Assembly (NCBI RefSeq): GCF_035083965.1
Contig: NC_089725.1
Location: 27,599,925-27,663,924 of the forward strand
Length of the DNA stretch: 64,000 nucleotides
From: Branchiostoma lanceolatum
Taxonomy: Eukaryota; Chordata; Leptocardii; Amphioxiformes; Branchiostomatidae
Reading direction: 5' to 3'
A program made the position numbers and the translations under genes. The notes below the pieces were generated by a model. That model was not told the origin of the DNA. It was given only the letters and a program-made list of their open reading frames with translations, and made no database searches. Shown here one piece after another: positions 52,987 through 64,000 of the stretch. Within the stretch, counting starts at the first letter, position 1. Each line of letters opens with the position of its first letter.

Positions 52987-55004
52987 ATGGGTTTCATGAG
53001 TCTGACCAAACATGGCCTCGGGCTTGTCCTGCTGGCTTCGGTTGGGGCCCTGAGCGCCCTGTATGTGTCCTGGAAGTGCACACAGAAGGAGCAGGAAGAC
53101 AGGAAGGGGAATAAGGGCACTAAGAAGAAGGATGATGATGGGGCAGAGGAGGCGCTCAAGCTTGATGATGTGGCTACTGGCGACGCTATTATAGCCAAGG
53201 TACACAAGTGTAGGCAGCACTGACGATGTAAAACGATGCTCAATGTTGTAGCAGTCCTTACAATCTTTATTTTGAACTCATCAGAAACAAAATTTCGTCT
53301 TGTGTCGCCGTTTACAGATTATGTCAAAACAGAATTATCTCGTTTGTGTACACCTGCGTTTTTCCCAGGTATTTGTACTTGAGCGATTTCTATCTGTTCG
53401 CCTCTTCCATCCGCTTGGAGATCGATCAGGTGGAGATCGATAACATTTCATGTAACATGCACGACATTTGATAGTTTTCACTTCAAAACCTGTACGTAGG
53501 TGGATGACTCCCCTGTTGCATTTGTGGCTGCGCCGCTCTGTGGCCCGGCGGCGTACCTACAGCGGGTGCAGGAGGAGCGAGCCCGCCTCACCGACCGCTG
53601 TGATGACGCTGAGAAGTACCAGTGCTGGAACCTGTCCTCCGATGGTATGTCATCTACGAAGAGTGAAGTTTGCACTTCTCACTAAACCTGCAAGAAGTCG
53701 CTATTAGTGTCAAGCCCAACATGATTGATACCCACGAAAGATACGTCTCTTTATGCTCTCCAAGCAGAGGTTGACGGAAGAGATCGTCATCCTTCCTCTG
53801 ATAGGCCCCCTTTTTTGACAGCCAACTCCTTGGTCATGAATAGGCACAAATCAGGAGAAGGTAATGGTATCCTTCTTCATTCTCTGTTTGGAGTGCTGTA
53901 TCTCTTTAGCCCCAACTTCTCCTTGCCGTTTCTCAAGACGATTTAGGGCCAACATTTTATTACAAACCCCCATACAAACCCATCTCAACCTATATCTTTA
54001 ACATCACAAAGAGACGGGAAGAAGCCGAACCTATGTGATATTAGAGTAGTTTTAAAACCAATGTTTTAGGTCAGTAGAGGTTAGCGATCGATCATTGAAA
54101 ATCATTATTCTGCATGAAGAGATTAGAAGAGATATCCTTCTTATCACATTCTAAAGAAGCTGCAAAAGTTTTTTCTCTTATTTTTTTTTTTTAGTTCTTG
54201 AGCGCGTGAGGAGCGCCATTGGCCAGTCCATTCTCCTCACCACCAACAAGAAGTCCACCCTGGCCACCTTCGAGGAGCTGTGCAGGGTCGCCATGGTGAG
54301 TCTGTGGCAGAAATAGATGTGTGTTGATGTGTCCAACAAAGGAAACCAGGAAAATGAACATCTCTCTCCCTTAGCGTCACTTTTTACCCCACGGGCGGCA
54401 ATACGATTTCTCCAGCAAAAGAACCTGGCCCCGATATGTTGAAAACCTGCAGAAGTTTTCGTAAACTTATCCGTTATGCGCTAGCATGTAGATATGTGGG
54501 AAAGGCCATTTCTATATTTGTGTGAAAATGCCAATGTCACTCAATGTAATTTCATAACTCCAATGTCGCTTAATACTGAATTAATCTTGTCTCTGTTGAA
54601 GCAATGATGTAAGACTGCAACTTTTCTTACAGGCGCCAGGGGGCGACAATCCGTACCGCCCAACGATGAACGACCTGGCAGCGTTCTGGGACCTGGTGGA
54701 GAAGCAGGTAATCATGATTACAAATACATTAGTTTGAACATTGATATATAACGCAATGTAGCCTGAGTGCCATCCTCCGTAGTAACCGCTGGCTCAATCT
54801 TTTCGCATGCTAATCCGTGGTTGCTACAAAGGGTGGCAGCCAGCGACCGGAGTATATGAAACAAAATATAGAACTGTCGTCTTTTTTTTTCTTCCCGAGA
54901 CAGTGCCATCTCTGAAACGTTTTATTTTCTCATATATTCAGGTCAAGAACATCGACCGTCTCTTCGACGAGGTTCACAGGTCGGTTGAACAGGAGTCCGC
55001 TTAA
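52987..55004 (+). CDS. Small membrane-anchored GKAP-domain protein (DLGAP-like), complete, 5 exons
   Basis: Exons: 52987-53199, 53500-53644, 54195-54295, 54633-54707, 54942-55004. The sum is 597 nt, 198 residues, all GT-AG. Residues about 10-29 are a hydrophobic segment (GLGLVLLASVGALSALYVSW). A charged KEQEDRKGNKGTKKKDDDG-type linker runs to about 71. The rest matches the GKAP/GH1 domain of SAPAP/DLGAP proteins, closest by eye to DLGAP5/HURP: YLQRVQEERARLTDRC, then VLERVRSAIGQSILL, then the hallmark NDLAAFWDLVEKQV with a following helix. DLGAP proteins are normally much longer (about 800-1000 residues) with long disordered N-terminal regions; those are absent here and replaced by the membrane segment. 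ATG 52987 is chosen because no upstream in-frame ATG exists before a stop; 52996 is an alternative. Confidence 0.85.
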
Positions 55005-55326
55005 GGATCCTTAAGTCCTGTCCGGGGAGTTAGCCAATGGTGTCTGCCGACATTTTCTTCTACAATGTTGAATCATTTTCTACTGCAGTAGAAAGACATC
55101 ACGTTATACCTGGAGGAGTCTTCGTTCGTGCGTGAATTTCGAGGAATGTGTATTTTTTACTGCAGTGATGGATGTAAACATACGTTTCAAAGAACGACAT
55201 ATTGCTGTCACAAGTCTCACTGTCTGCCATATGTGTCACCAAGGCTTCGTAGTACGTTGCATTTGTAATTCTGTATTCCCAGACAGTCTTCCATGTTCCA
55301 ATATTGCTGTACAGCTATGTGAAATG

Positions 55327-55332
55327 AATAAA
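55327..55332 (+). promoter_or_regulatory. Polyadenylation signal of the DLGAP-like gene
   Basis: AATAAA 323 bp past the stop codon, followed by a T-rich, G/T-rich stretch (GTTGTATGATTTTTTTAGTG), as expected downstream of a cleavage site. Confidence 0.55.
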
Positions 55333-55992
55333 AATTAATGTTGTATGATTTTTTTAGTGTGTTCTTATTTCTTTGTCTGTGTGTGAATGATATCCTACTA
55401 AAACGGGTTTGTTCATTGCTTGGTAAGCTTTTGGATATCGCATCAAATCAAACATACAAAAGTGCACCTGTGTAGTCAACAGACGTTATATAAAAGTAAT
55501 GAAAGACAATATGAAGTTTATTTGTTGTCGGACTTATAAACCTGAAGTAATCAAAATCCGTTCACGACTTCCGCAAATTGTTGTAAACAGATGGTCATTG
55601 ATGTGAATTTAAATCTCCCGCCGCACGAGCCCTGAGACTGTGCCATTGTACATGTAGACTTGTTGGGTAGCAGTATTTCTGCAACTAAACTACCTGACAC
55701 AAATTAATAACTTCCTCATGATGAAATATCATAACAAAATTTATGACAAGTATACAGATTTATGAATATATGGCCATAATGTTCAGAAATAGGTGCCGGT
55801 GGGAAATTCGTCCCCTCCAAGTGGAATGGTCCGGTGTTAAAGGTCATTTCTCACCCTCGCCCATTCGAGAAAGCGGTGTGCGCGGGACCAGCCTGGGATT
55901 ACGATCGGACCCGGTGTACTGAAACAGCCTTACCGGCACTTCAGAAGACGTACAGACCAAAGCTACCTGAAGGAGAGAAACCTTGCATCAAA
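55333..55992. other. Intergenic region upstream of papilin
   Basis: No open frame of note. The last 150 bp are richer in CpG (around 55850-55930) and probably include the papilin promoter and 5' UTR. No TATA box recognised. Confidence 0.35.
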
Positions 55993-58900
55993 ATGAGGTG
56001 AGTCTCAGATTCTACAACTGTTTTAAAACGATGTAAAGCGCTAAAAGAAAACTTGGGAACCCAACACGTATCGCGGCGTGCGGTCCACGCACGGACGGTG
56101 TTCAGTCGGCTGGAGTGTCAAGAAGTTTTGCACGTGTGTGTCTAGAGTGGGTTACGATTCAAGACATAACTTTGCGTTTTAAGAAACCTTTTTGTGTATC
56201 CCGGCAAAGCTTGAAATAACACTCAGTAGTACTGTACAATACCAGTAGGAAACACAATTCCACTGTCTTGCTCACTCGGTGGCAAAACTGTCATGACTTA
56301 GCGACACGCGACATCTGTGGCAAAAGCGAAGATGTGCCACAACTTCAATACCATTTGATAATCCCTTAAGTCAAGAAAATGATGTTCTCTGCACACATGT
56401 CAAGGTCAGGAACAGCCTTATTCTATGTGGAACGAGCAAAAGTAGTGCCGGGGTATCAGAAACAAATTATGTTTATTGATCCGATCTGCTGTTTTCATAC
56501 GACCCGCACAAATACGGCCCGAGCTTGTTCCCCCCTAAAGCACTTGGTTTTCCCTTTCCTGTGGGTTTTGTTAGCGGTCTGTTCGGTTCTTTTTCAAGAA
56601 AATGGAGACCACATTCCCGGCGTATTTTGTGTCGGTGGATTTTACCCCCTCAGGAGAACGAGAAACCACAAACTCAGCTGAACTTCTGTTTTTGCTTACA
56701 ATGCCGGTGTAATTAGCCCATTTTCTTTCCCCAGCTTGTTCTGTAATCAAAAGGAATTTGCACGCTTGTTCTGAAACTTTTGTCATTCATAAGGTCTGTG
56801 AAACTCATTAGAAGGTTGTTTATTGACGACATTGTTCTGTGCGTGTGGGAAAATGTTGGTAATACATGTATATCACCGTGATTGATGATTTAAAGTGCAA
56901 CTTTTGCTATTTCTGGAGCTTATGTAAAAGAGCTTGAGAAAAGAACAAGAGGTGTTGTGCTTGTTACCTTGTGTTTGCACATGATTCATAATCTTATCAT
57001 CTGCCAGGTACTAGTAACAGTGACTCGATAGAATTGCCTGGAAAGCATAAAACACATTATGAAACACGAAAAAATTAGCCTGGAATCCAAACCTATTATA
57101 GCTCCTGAGTCTCCTCTCTGCAAATAGAGGAGAGGAGACTCGGGAGCTATAATAGGTTTGGATTCAAGGCTGCGAAAAAATGGTGGACTTGATGTTAGAC
57201 TTGATATGTTTTCTCCCATAGGACTGTGGTCACCGTGGCCGCTGCTATTTTGTTGCTGGCAAGTTGCAGCAGGACTACACCGGTAAGTAGACCAGTGTTT
57301 GATAGGTATGACTGTTTTCCATATATGTTCTGTCATTTTACACCTTTTTTTCTCATTCAATTCTTGTGGGAGATTTCACAACTGGCTATGTTGCCTGCAA
57401 ATTTGGTAGTGTAAAGTGGGTTTCCAACAGATGAAGCAGTGGGCGCTATTTTGTGGTGCACGCTTTCTTGTGGTTCGCCTACTGCACAGCAGAACACGGT
57501 GACAAGAAAGCCTCCAATGCTTCATCTGCTTTGAGATTAGCTTTAGGTTAGAAGTCAGCTCTGACTGCTCAGAAACTCTAGTTGCCCCTTGCAGCCACGT
57601 CCCTGCCAATTGTCCTGCTGAGTGTACATGTGTCAAAGTTTCCTCTCTACCTTCCTCCTGATAATCTCCACCCACCAGCAGACTGGTCTGCTTCCTGAGC
57701 AACTTCCCACAGATCACACAGCTACATCTCCAAGGGGAACACCACGAAATGTTTCCCAGAAAACTTAAGAAATTTATTTTTCTACAAGCAAGGAGGTTAT
57801 ATATACCTCCTTGCTACAAGTTACACTTTAGAATCCTTCTGTCATGTGGTTTGTTGCTCAGTGGTTTGTTGCATTCTGGACAATTGTATGCATGCTGTGA
57901 TTTGGGTTTTCGAATATTTTTGAATGTACAGTAATTGAACTTATTGAAGAGTTGTCATAGAGCTTTATCCCTGGACCAAATCCTGAAAATCCACTTGATT
58001 TGAAACATGCCCTGTTCCTGAAATGAATGTCAAAGGGTCAAATCTCAGTTTCAATTCAGGACATGAGATTGTTTTTTTAATCTAGATCAAGAGGCTATAG
58101 ATAAGCAACATATACTAACTTAGAACATTTCAGTCTATTTATGTAAAGCCACATGTCCTCTTGTGATCTACTTCATTACATTGGATTACTAGTATACATT
58201 TCTGCAAGGTGCACTCTAGTAGATTCCTTTCTTTATCAGGTCCTTCCAGACAATTAGATATGTCACAAACTAGCCTTCAAGTAGGGCAATAGATCAATGA
58301 CATACATGTGTACTAGCATAGCCACTAATTTGAGCAAGATGTTTTTGGTTTCTTCTATTTCCTTTACACATATAACGTTATATGTCCAAAGTAGTTCTGC
58401 TTGATTGATGAATTACCCTTTTATTATTGTTTATTACCTGAGAAGTTCTTCCAGCAGTAGTTTTGTGGTTGCAGCTATGGGGAAAAAGGAATTTTGATAA
58501 CATCACATTTTGTAGTGAGCATCTGTTTAACTACTTAGCATGCGCTAGACCAGGCTAGCGCAAGGGAGACAAGTGTCCGATGTTCCCATTTACTTTTGCG
58601 GGTTTTTTTGATGGCAGGAGGGAAAATGATGTTTTTGGCGTTCTGTAAAAGTTAGTTGTTAACAGTAGAACAGTGGTATTAGAAAACATATTCGCGGTGT
58701 TATCAGTTTGTGGCAAGAGCCTGAAGAGGTCAAGTTGCAAAACCATCGCAAACATTTCAAGATTTACAGTATGTCACTTGATTGTTTGTTTCATATTATT
58801 TGAACTTGATAGGATAAATGAAAGACATGTACCAGCTGGAACAACTAGAAAACTTTTCTTTCATACCTTTGAATGTAAAACAACTGCAAGCATTTCAAGA

Positions 58901-61741
58901 TTTACAGTATGCAATGACCACTTGATTGTTTGTTTCATATTATAATGAACTTGATAGGATAAAGGGGATATATTTATACCAGCTGGTACATGTTGTGACT
59001 GACATGAAATGCTAACTAGAAACTTTTCTTTCAAACCATACTGAACTCCTCTGTCAGTCAAGTGATAAGTGGGGAGAAATGTGTCTGTCCAATTAAAGTC
59101 TGTGGTGCAAGTCTGTCAGGGAGACTACCAGGGAACACACATGTGGGAGGTGTTGATTACAGATCTTGCATGTGTTTGCTTGGGCTGTGAACAGGATAAA
59201 CAAGGGAAATGATACTGTAGGAATTTCTATTGGACAAAAGGTGCTGATTGGAGAGAAGGTAAACACCTTGGACTGTAGAGTGTTTGTAAACATGATGGCA
59301 GTCAGTGAACATGGTTGAAATTCTGTAGAGGGTATTTGAACCTGGGTGGCAGAATGAAAAGTTCAATGTCAGGGTCACGTTTATGATGTTGAGTGTATGT
59401 AACATTTTCGGATATTTGGAGTTTCTTTTAACACAACCAGGTAATCTCACCTGCTGAAACTCCAAATATCCTATGTTTTACCAACCTGATGAAATTATTT
59501 TCGGATGTAACATTTTCTCTGTTGTTCACCCAAAGAGGATTTTTTGTTTTCGCTTACAATGAAAATGTGGATTTGAACACAGTGTGAGTTTAGGAATGAA
59601 TGGAATTGTTATTCCTTGACTCTTCTTGGTACAATATCTTTTGAAACCACTGAAAAATGTGTCCATGCAATACATTGTAGAACAGTAAAGCAATACCTTG
59701 CAAAAGTTGTCGATGATGCAATTTATTCAGATCTGTAGCTGAATTTTTGTTTCTTCTGTTTAGACGAGAAAGAAGAGGCAGGACTATGCTGCAGGAGGAG
59801 AAGGAGAAGGCTGGAGCCCGTGGGGAGAGTGGGGACCCTGCTCCAGGACCTGTGGGGGAGGGGTGTCCTTCCAGGAGAGACTCTGTCTAGTCACCAGGTA
59901 AAGTGGATAAACTTACGATGACTTTTTGTATGTCTGTTAGTGTCTTTTTTCTATCACAATGTGGACCACATGAAAGACATATAAGAAAGCATAAAGAATG
60001 AGTAAAGCACTGTGCTAGACCAAATGTATGCTTGGAAATTAGCTATATGCAGCACACTGCTGGAGAAACATTTTGTCTGTAATAGTTGGAGTTTTTATTG
60101 CTGTACGTTTTTTACATGATGTCTAATCACCTCAGAGAAGAATCTATTGATATGGATTTGTCAAACTGAAATGTTAGACTAGAGTCTAGTTACTAGTATC
60201 CTCAATATAAGAGAATAAAATTGTGTATTAGTATTACCATCTACTCAAATGCTCATGAGTGTTTGTCCTTGGCTACTCGTATTCAAATACTTGAAAATCC
60301 CATTTCTATTGCCCATTGTATTTCTATAAGCCAGGCTTTAGTGAGTTCTCAATATAATGGATGTAGTTCCTGTTTCAGTGTGGTCCAATCAAGGCACTAT
60401 CACTTGTCTGGTAAAAAGACAAACAATTTTGAAGTGAAGAAAAGCTTTAGACCACCTTGGTGTGTAGTTTCCAGTGTTGTACAATAGAGTACTTGTCTTC
60501 AACCTTTGGTTGAATAAGAAGCAAGTGTGTTACCCTGTTGTGATGAAAGCCATATGTTCTCGTCAAAGTGTATCACTGTATGTAAAAGAATGCAGAACAA
60601 CTAAAACAGGGGAAGGGTAAAAGAATGGAGGATATAGGCTTTCAGTCACTGACAAGTAAGGTTGTTACAAGAGTAGCTTTCAAATTTTCTTCAAAGTTTG
60701 GAAGGTATTACTGTACCTGACATTGAATGTGGCTGTCAGACAGAACGTAAGACATCAGATGTGGCTGGATGTTGTAATGGAGTAAGTGTGTATTCACTTC
60801 TTTGGCCTGTAGGCAGATTTTTATCAGTAAAGGCTCAAAGGTTTTCACACCCCATTACCCCTTATTAATCCCTGCTCAAACCCAGGAGGCCTGGCTCTCA
60901 TGAGGACTGCTCTCCAAGCAGAGGTTGAAATTGGAGATTGTTACCTTCTTTTGATTGGCACCCGTTTTCCAACAGCTGATTCCTTCAACACAGAAAGGAC
61001 TCTGTAAAATTACTAAAAACTGTAGGTTTAAAAACGGGTACCAATCAGAAGAATGATCATAACAATCTCTCCTCAACCTCTGCTTGGAAGTTGGAGAGTA
61101 CATGAGGACTGCAGAGGACTGGAGCTGCAGTGGTGTTGAGTTGCCAGATAGAGTGGGAGTTACTGTTTGCTTTGTTACAGGATTAGATTTCTAATTGTTG
61201 GGCTTAGGGTAAAGGCTGTACTCAAACATAATCTTGAAGTTCAAGGCGGAAATGAGTTTGGCACTCTTGAAAGTCAAGTTGGAGTTCAAGTGTAACATCT
61301 GGCACAGGTTCGGGGTCCAGCACCACTCATGAAAGCCGTCCTAAACATTTTTAACAGACAAACGTGTTTTGAACCCTTCATCTCTTCGTTCAAGCCTTTT
61401 TCTATTGCAGGAGGACTAGAGGGAGACGTGATTGAGAAATACATGTAAAATTAGATACAGTATGACAACACCTAGAATAGTTTAACTCAACAGCAACTGG
61501 ATAACATTTCATCCAGGTGCCGGAGTAACTATTGTTGGCATGTCTTATTACCTGGATGTCTTACCTTCATCAACAGTATAACAACAGTCAGTTAAGTAAA
61601 TCAATGAACAATCTGAAAACAAGATGAAAGAAAAAGTTATCATGACATTATGATGACAAACCCCTGATAATTCAACTTGTAGCCTTTTCCTATATGGCAA
61701 TTGATTGATTAAATGATTGTTTGATTTATCGACTGATTGTT

Positions 61742-61773
<32 letters not shown>

Positions 61774-61853
61774 GTGATTATTGATCTTTCAGGTCTGATG
61801 GTGGGGACAACTGTGTGGGACCTAGGAGGAATTATAGATCCTGCAATATACAG
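55993..61853 (+). CDS. PAPLN: Papilin, first four coding exons (continues beyond the window)
   Basis: A secreted extracellular-matrix protein related to the ADAMTS ancillary domains. Exons seen: 55993-55997, 57222-57282, 59764-59897, 61793-61853. The first exon encodes only ATG AG before a GTGAGT donor. Exon 2 gives the signal peptide core [14 protein letters not shown]. Exon 3 adds RKKRQ, a furin-like site, then a thrombospondin type 1 repeat with [10 protein letters not shown] and [13 protein letters not shown]. Exon 4 gives [20 protein letters not shown]. Human papilin has a very similar start (short basic stretch, W-x-x-W-S-x-[20 protein letters not shown]). The frame is continuous and ends in phase 0 at 61853; no later exon was recognised before 64000. 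An ADAMTS-like protein is the main alternative. Confidence 0.8.
57076..57173. mobile_element. Hairpin MITE of about 98 bp
   Basis: Arms of about 44 bp: AATCCAAACCTATTATAGCT and CTGAGTCTCCTCTCT on the left, their complement on the right, separated by about 6 bp. Located 50 bp upstream of papilin exon 2. Confidence 0.75.
57784..57818. repeat. Short palindrome
   Basis: AAGCAAGGAGGT, TATATATA, ACCTCCTTGCT: near-perfect dyad. Confidence 0.7.
58736..59045. repeat. Two-copy tandem duplication, unit about 150 bp
   Basis: Both copies contain ATTTCAAGATTTACAGTATG, CACTTGATTGTTTGTTTCAT, GAACTTGATAGGATAAA, ACCAGCTGG and ACTAGAAA-CTTTTCTTTCA. The second copy has an extra 20-25 bp near 58995. Lies in papilin intron 2. 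Confidence 0.85.
59409..59471. repeat. Hairpin with 16-bp arms
   Basis: GGATATTTGGAGTTTC and GAAACTCCAAATATCC enclose about 30 bp. TTTTCGGAT-type sequence recurs just downstream near 59500. Confidence 0.65.
60910..61099. mobile_element. MITE with CTCTCCAAGCAGAGGTTGA termini
   Basis: Left CTCTCCAAGCAGAGGTTGA and right TCAACCTCTGCTTGG followed by a 7-bp extension and GGAGAG. Subterminal regions are also inverted (GGCACCCGTTTT against AAAACGGGTACC). The 11-bp direct repeat CATGAGGACTG flanks it at 60899-60909 and 61101-61111. Located in papilin intron 3. Confidence 0.75.
61737..61775. repeat. (TTGA)n microsatellite
   Basis: About nine TTGA/ATTG units ending some 17 bp before the papilin exon 4 acceptor at 61792, so it forms part of the region where the branch point is expected. 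Confidence 0.85.
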
Positions 61854-63390
61854 GTAGGGAGAATGATGACATTTTTAACTATTGTATGTTATAGTCATTG
61901 CTATTGATGAAAGAGCACTAGATGTGTCTTTTCCCTAGCCTGGCCATGGGTGCCATCCTATTTATACCTATTTCTACACTCACTACGGTAGAAATAGGAT
62001 GGCACCCAGGCTATCATTGACCAGCAGGGTTCTCAATTTTTCATTAAAAAGTTCACTTGTCACAGTTCACAAATCCCCCTACGGCAAATAGTACTGGTAT
62101 TCACTTCAATTGCTCTTCTCTGTAATTACATGTACAAAACGTTTCTCAGTCTTTGAAGTCTGGCAAATATTTGGTCCATCCAGCGTGTCTTCATTAGTCT
62201 GAGCCATCAGATGGCATGCTCCACATGCGGCCACAGTCTGGTGGCTGTGCAAATGTTTTGGGCTGACTGTAGACTATGTGCGCACCCTCTTCAGGGGTTA
62301 CACTCACAAAGAAACCTCAAGCAAGGCAAAAAACAGTCAAATGGAGCTGTAGGAGTAGTTATGATAAACTGGCTCTTTTGCCACAAGGCTGTGTTCAGTA
62401 AATATTCCCCATACCACATTCTCAGTGTTTGTAAGAATGTGCTGAACAAAGGAGATTATTTAAGGTGATAAGATTAGAACTTTCAAATCAGTCTATAGCG
62501 GATGCAGGGCTAGAAGTTGGTGTTTGCTAAACAAATGTCTGTTTCTACTGAAGAGAGCCCACACAAATAGCGCCACAAATTATCCCTTCAGCCTTGTGTA
62601 TATCTGTGTGCTGTTTGTTTGGACATGTCTGCAAATGGGAAAAGCACACACACACAAGATGTTTCCAGTGCATGCTGATCCTTTGTCGCATAAAAGGATA
62701 AGTTTCGCATCTGTTTGACCAGTGTGAATAAAATCTGCATTCATGGTGGGGGTGATGAGGACTCGTGTTTGTTGTGCAAAGAGTGCAGACTTTGTTCTAA
62801 AGGACTCGACTTACAGTGAACCAGAGTCCTCTATATGGAGAACATGTCCAATACACAGAGTTCAGTACCCTTACCCTAGCCTATGAGCAACAGCTACTCA
62901 TTGTGAACAGTTTCAATTGAAGTAAAAGGTTGAGAAATCTAAGTGTACAAGCCAAACATGCAGTCAGAAACAACTCTGGATACGTTAGTTCCATTTTTTA
63001 TATTACTGATAATTAAGGGAATAAAAAAAGTTTTAGAATTATCAGATATCCAATTAGGTATGTAGTAGCTTGTGGCTTATTAAGGTGTTGATGCAGTGTG
63101 AACTGTATCATTTTCTCCTTTTGCTGTATCATTGTAATGTAACTTATTTTAGCCCCTAGAAATCAAGAGACATTATAACATGTTTCCCAGACGTCTTTTA
63201 CACTGAAAACTTTGTTTGGTTTTCTAAGCTTTGGAGAGAAAGACCGTGTTTGGGAGCCCCATGACATTGTGTAATCTTTTCCCATTTGAAAATATTTCAA
63301 AAGAAAATATGCCTTTTTCATCTTTCCCTCTTGAATCAAATGATGTTTCAGGACCTTGAAAGGCTTAACCATGATTACTGTAGTCATGTA
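61854..63390. other. Papilin intron 4, no further exon seen
   Basis: Apart from the small hairpin MITE, I find no exon with papilin-like cysteines or a matching phase-0 acceptor. The short open frames at 62211-62718 have no recognisable motif. Confidence 0.4.
61936..62014. mobile_element. Hairpin MITE of about 78 bp
   Basis: TAGCCTGG and GGGTGCCATCCTATTT on the left; AAATAGGATGGCACCC and CCAGGCTA on the right. Confidence 0.7.
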
Positions 63391-63394
63391 TGAG

Positions 63395-63590
63395 GGCCTG
63401 CATGGGGGGTCCCGACAACGCTCTACGCTAAATTTGGGGGGCCGGCTACGTAATACGCTAAATTCAGTAAACCTCCCTACACTCTACGTTTAATTCAGAA
63501 AAGGCTCCCTACGCTCTACGCTAAGTTATGGAGTGGTTGGCAACGCTCTACGTAAAATCAAAACGGCCGATTACGCTCTACCCAAAAGAA
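63395..63590. repeat. Imperfect minisatellite built on CTACGCTCTACGCTAA
   Basis: Five or so units of about 30-38 bp, each with (C/T)TACGCT(C/A)TACG(C/T)(T/A)AA and a variable G/C-rich spacer such as GGCCGGCTACGTAA or GGCTCCCTACG. Confidence 0.75.
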
Positions 63591-64000
63591 GCATGCAGTA
63601 GTCTCCAACCAGACCCAATAGATTGCAAAGACCGTATCCAACTGGAAGAAGGAGCTTATAGTGCAATCTAAGGTCTGGAACAAGTCGGTCTGAACAAAGG
63701 CTATTAACATCTAATTGTTACCTAATCAAACTGTGCTTCTGTAAGTGAGTTTATTAGTCTCTGTCCGCACGGGCGTGCGGCGCCATGCCGGGCTGACACC
63801 TCCAGGCCGCGACTGAGAGGCCGTTCACTTGGGCAGAGCTGTACCGCGAAAATTAAACTTCCCAGGAAAAATAAACTAAATGTTGCCAACAGAAAAGACT
63901 TGGTCTCTTTTTCAAAATCAATCTGTTACGAAGATCGCTACCAAAACTGCTTCAATCGTCACAAAATGCGATCAATTTTGACCAGTTACGTCGGAACTGT

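Noticed and set aside
53371..53431. A cassette exon in DLGAP-like intron 1 (acceptor-like TTTTTCCCAG, donor-like CAG then GTGGAG)
   Set aside because: It is 61 nt long and would shift the frame of all later exons that carry the GKAP domain.

Overview
The window is nuclear DNA of an animal: genes are split by many short GT-AG introns, intergenic DNA is AT-rich, and small palindromic elements are frequent. The gene content (PCNX4, DHRS7, papilin, a DLGAP-like gene, an EAAT-type transporter) and the repeat style fit a lancelet (Branchiostoma) best. That is an inference; no species-specific marker was used.

Layout. 1-145 (-): signal-peptide first exon of a protein leaving the window. 3066-10145 (-): complete 11-exon excitatory amino acid transporter (SLC1A/EAAT). 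10.1-18.2 kb: repeat-rich intergenic DNA with a 543-bp foldback element in a tandem repeat and a CA microsatellite. 19019-46229 (+): complete 9-exon PCNX4. Intron 2 of PCNX4 holds an antisense intronless coiled-coil ORF (23363-24025). The 13.7-kb intron 8 holds a complete antisense 12-exon gene for a bacterial-type elongation factor Tu (34783-42120), plus hAT, SINE, LINE and palindromic insertions. 48583-51474 (-): complete 7-exon DHRS7, tail-to-tail with PCNX4. 52987-55004 (+): complete 5-exon small membrane-anchored GKAP/DLGAP-domain protein. 55993-61853 (+): first four exons of papilin (PAPLN), continuing past the window end. All complete gene models keep one open frame across every splice junction, with total lengths divisible by three.

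Main discovery candidate. The EF-Tu-like gene resembles bacterial EF-Tu more than metazoan mitochondrial TUFM, particularly in domains 2 and 3. It has acquired 11 introns, begins with a secretory signal peptide (or membrane anchor), and has substitutions at the switch I threonine, the catalytic histidine and the P-loop hydrophobic gate. It looks like a domesticated, horizontally acquired tuf gene encoding a secreted, probably GTPase-defective protein. Two duplicated alternative first exons appear to feed it.

Second theme. Four local duplications overlap exon boundaries: an EAAT acceptor, the PCNX4 exon 3 acceptor (in frame, adding 39 residues), the PCNX4 exon 8 donor, and the PCNX4 stop codon. 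A Harbinger-like MITE also abuts the EAAT exon 1 splice donor.

Synteny. PCNX4, DHRS7, a DLGAP-type gene and papilin all have human relatives on 14q (recalled, not searched), so this block may preserve an ancestral chordate linkage.
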